DNA of 64,000 nt, from the NCBI RefSeq assembly GCF_913776855.1, contig NZ_CAJYQD010000048.1, forward strand, positions 1-64,000, read 5' to 3'. Under the pieces are notes generated by a model, which was given only the letters and a program-made list of their open reading frames with translations, had not been told where the DNA came from and made no database searches. Shown one piece after another: positions 63,743-64,000 of this stretch. The stretch comes from an uncultured Sphingomonas sp. Its GTDB lineage: Bacteria; Pseudomonadota; Alphaproteobacteria; Sphingomonadales; Sphingomonadaceae. How positions within the stretch are numbered: position 1 is the stretch's first letter; each line of letters starts with the position of its first letter. A program made the translations under genes and the position numbers.

Positions 63743-64000
63743 CTACCCCGCAACCAAAGCCGCATCCCGCAAACCGCGCCACACCCGGATCGCCTGAACC
63801 GTCTCCGCGACGTCATGCACCCGCACGATCTGCGCCCCGCGCTCGACCCCGGCCAGTGCCAGCGCGACCGATCCGCCCAGCCGCTGGTCGGCCGGCGCCT
63901 CGTTCGACAGCGCGCCGATAATCCGCTTGCGACTGGCGCCCAGCAGCACGGGACAGCCAAGCCCATGGAACAGCGCCAGTCCGTTCACCAGCGCCAGATT
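63743..64000 (-). CDS. folP: Dihydropteroate synthase, C-terminal part (runs off window)
   Basis: The last 85 residues of a minus-strand gene whose start is beyond 64000. GCPVLLGASRKRIIG is the DHPS signature with the phosphate/pterin-binding Ser-Arg-Lys. GGSVALALAGVERGAQIVRVHDVAETVQAI carries the conserved RVHDV of the final barrel strand. DHPS condenses p-aminobenzoate with hydroxymethyl-dihydropterin diphosphate in folate synthesis. Only the C-terminal quarter is seen. Confidence 0.93.
   Translation of the reverse strand, partial: NLALVNGLALFHGLGCPVLLGASRKRIIGALSNEAPADQRLGGSVALALAGVERGAQIVRVHDVAETVQAIRVWRGLRDAALVAG

Overview
The window looks like the chromosome of a high-GC alphaproteobacterium of the Sphingomonas type. 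The signs are dense TonB-dependent receptor (TBDR) loci carrying flavin-dependent 'tryptophan halogenases' and SapC proteins, many 1-17 bp gene overlaps (ATGA, GTGA, TGATG), and a paired palindromic repeat of a type I associate with sphingomonads. No rRNA, CRISPR or complete prophage is visible.

Layout. (1) 1-823: debris of a mobile region: the C-terminus of an IS5-like transposase, a small helix-hairpin-helix protein, and the 3' part of a tRNA (Glu-like) that looks like an attachment-site remnant. (2) 1.2-17.0 kb, minus strand: a TBDR followed by a catabolic operon (CitMHS carrier, AtuA-family protein plus its small partner, alpha/beta hydrolase, tannase/feruloyl-esterase, GH3, type-B carboxylesterase, GH3), divergent from a LysR gene. 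It probably takes up and dismantles esterified plant aryl- or terpenyl-glycosides; this is inference. (3) 18.4-21.9 kb: kynurenine operon (tryptophan dioxygenase, kynureninase, formamidase-like hydrolase) divergent from a KynR-like Lrp regulator. (4) 22-31.6 kb: a TetR gene, then TBDR, halogenase, SapC, JmjC-like cupin, halogenase and LacI in one run, with two matching half-palindromes upstream. (5) 31.8-40.5 kb: phosphatidylserine decarboxylase, an alpha/beta hydrolase, TerC, and a tricarboxylate-type module (CitMHS, porin, orphan binding protein, divergent two-component system). (6) 40.8-61.2 kb: a TetR gene and a large locus for high-mannose N-glycans: GH125, halogenase, a TBDR broken by one in-frame TAG, GH85, GH2, GH92, SSS symporter, LacI, ROK kinase and a second GH92. 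(7) 61.2-64 kb: a large secreted protein of unknown function, a palindromic repeat, and the 3' end of folP.

The N-glycan locus is the most complete system. Three copies of one operator (ATGTAATSGATTACAY) sit before the TBDR unit, between the symporter operon and lacI, and before the ROK-GH92 operon, so one LacI protein appears to control all three units. Predicted flow: the TBDR imports glycan or glycopeptide, GH85 cuts the chitobiose core, GH92 and GH125 trim alpha-mannose in the periplasm, the symporter imports sugar, and cytoplasmic GH2 and the ROK kinase finish. Two features need checking: the amber codon in the receptor, and a GH92 whose expected general-acid Glu is Ser.
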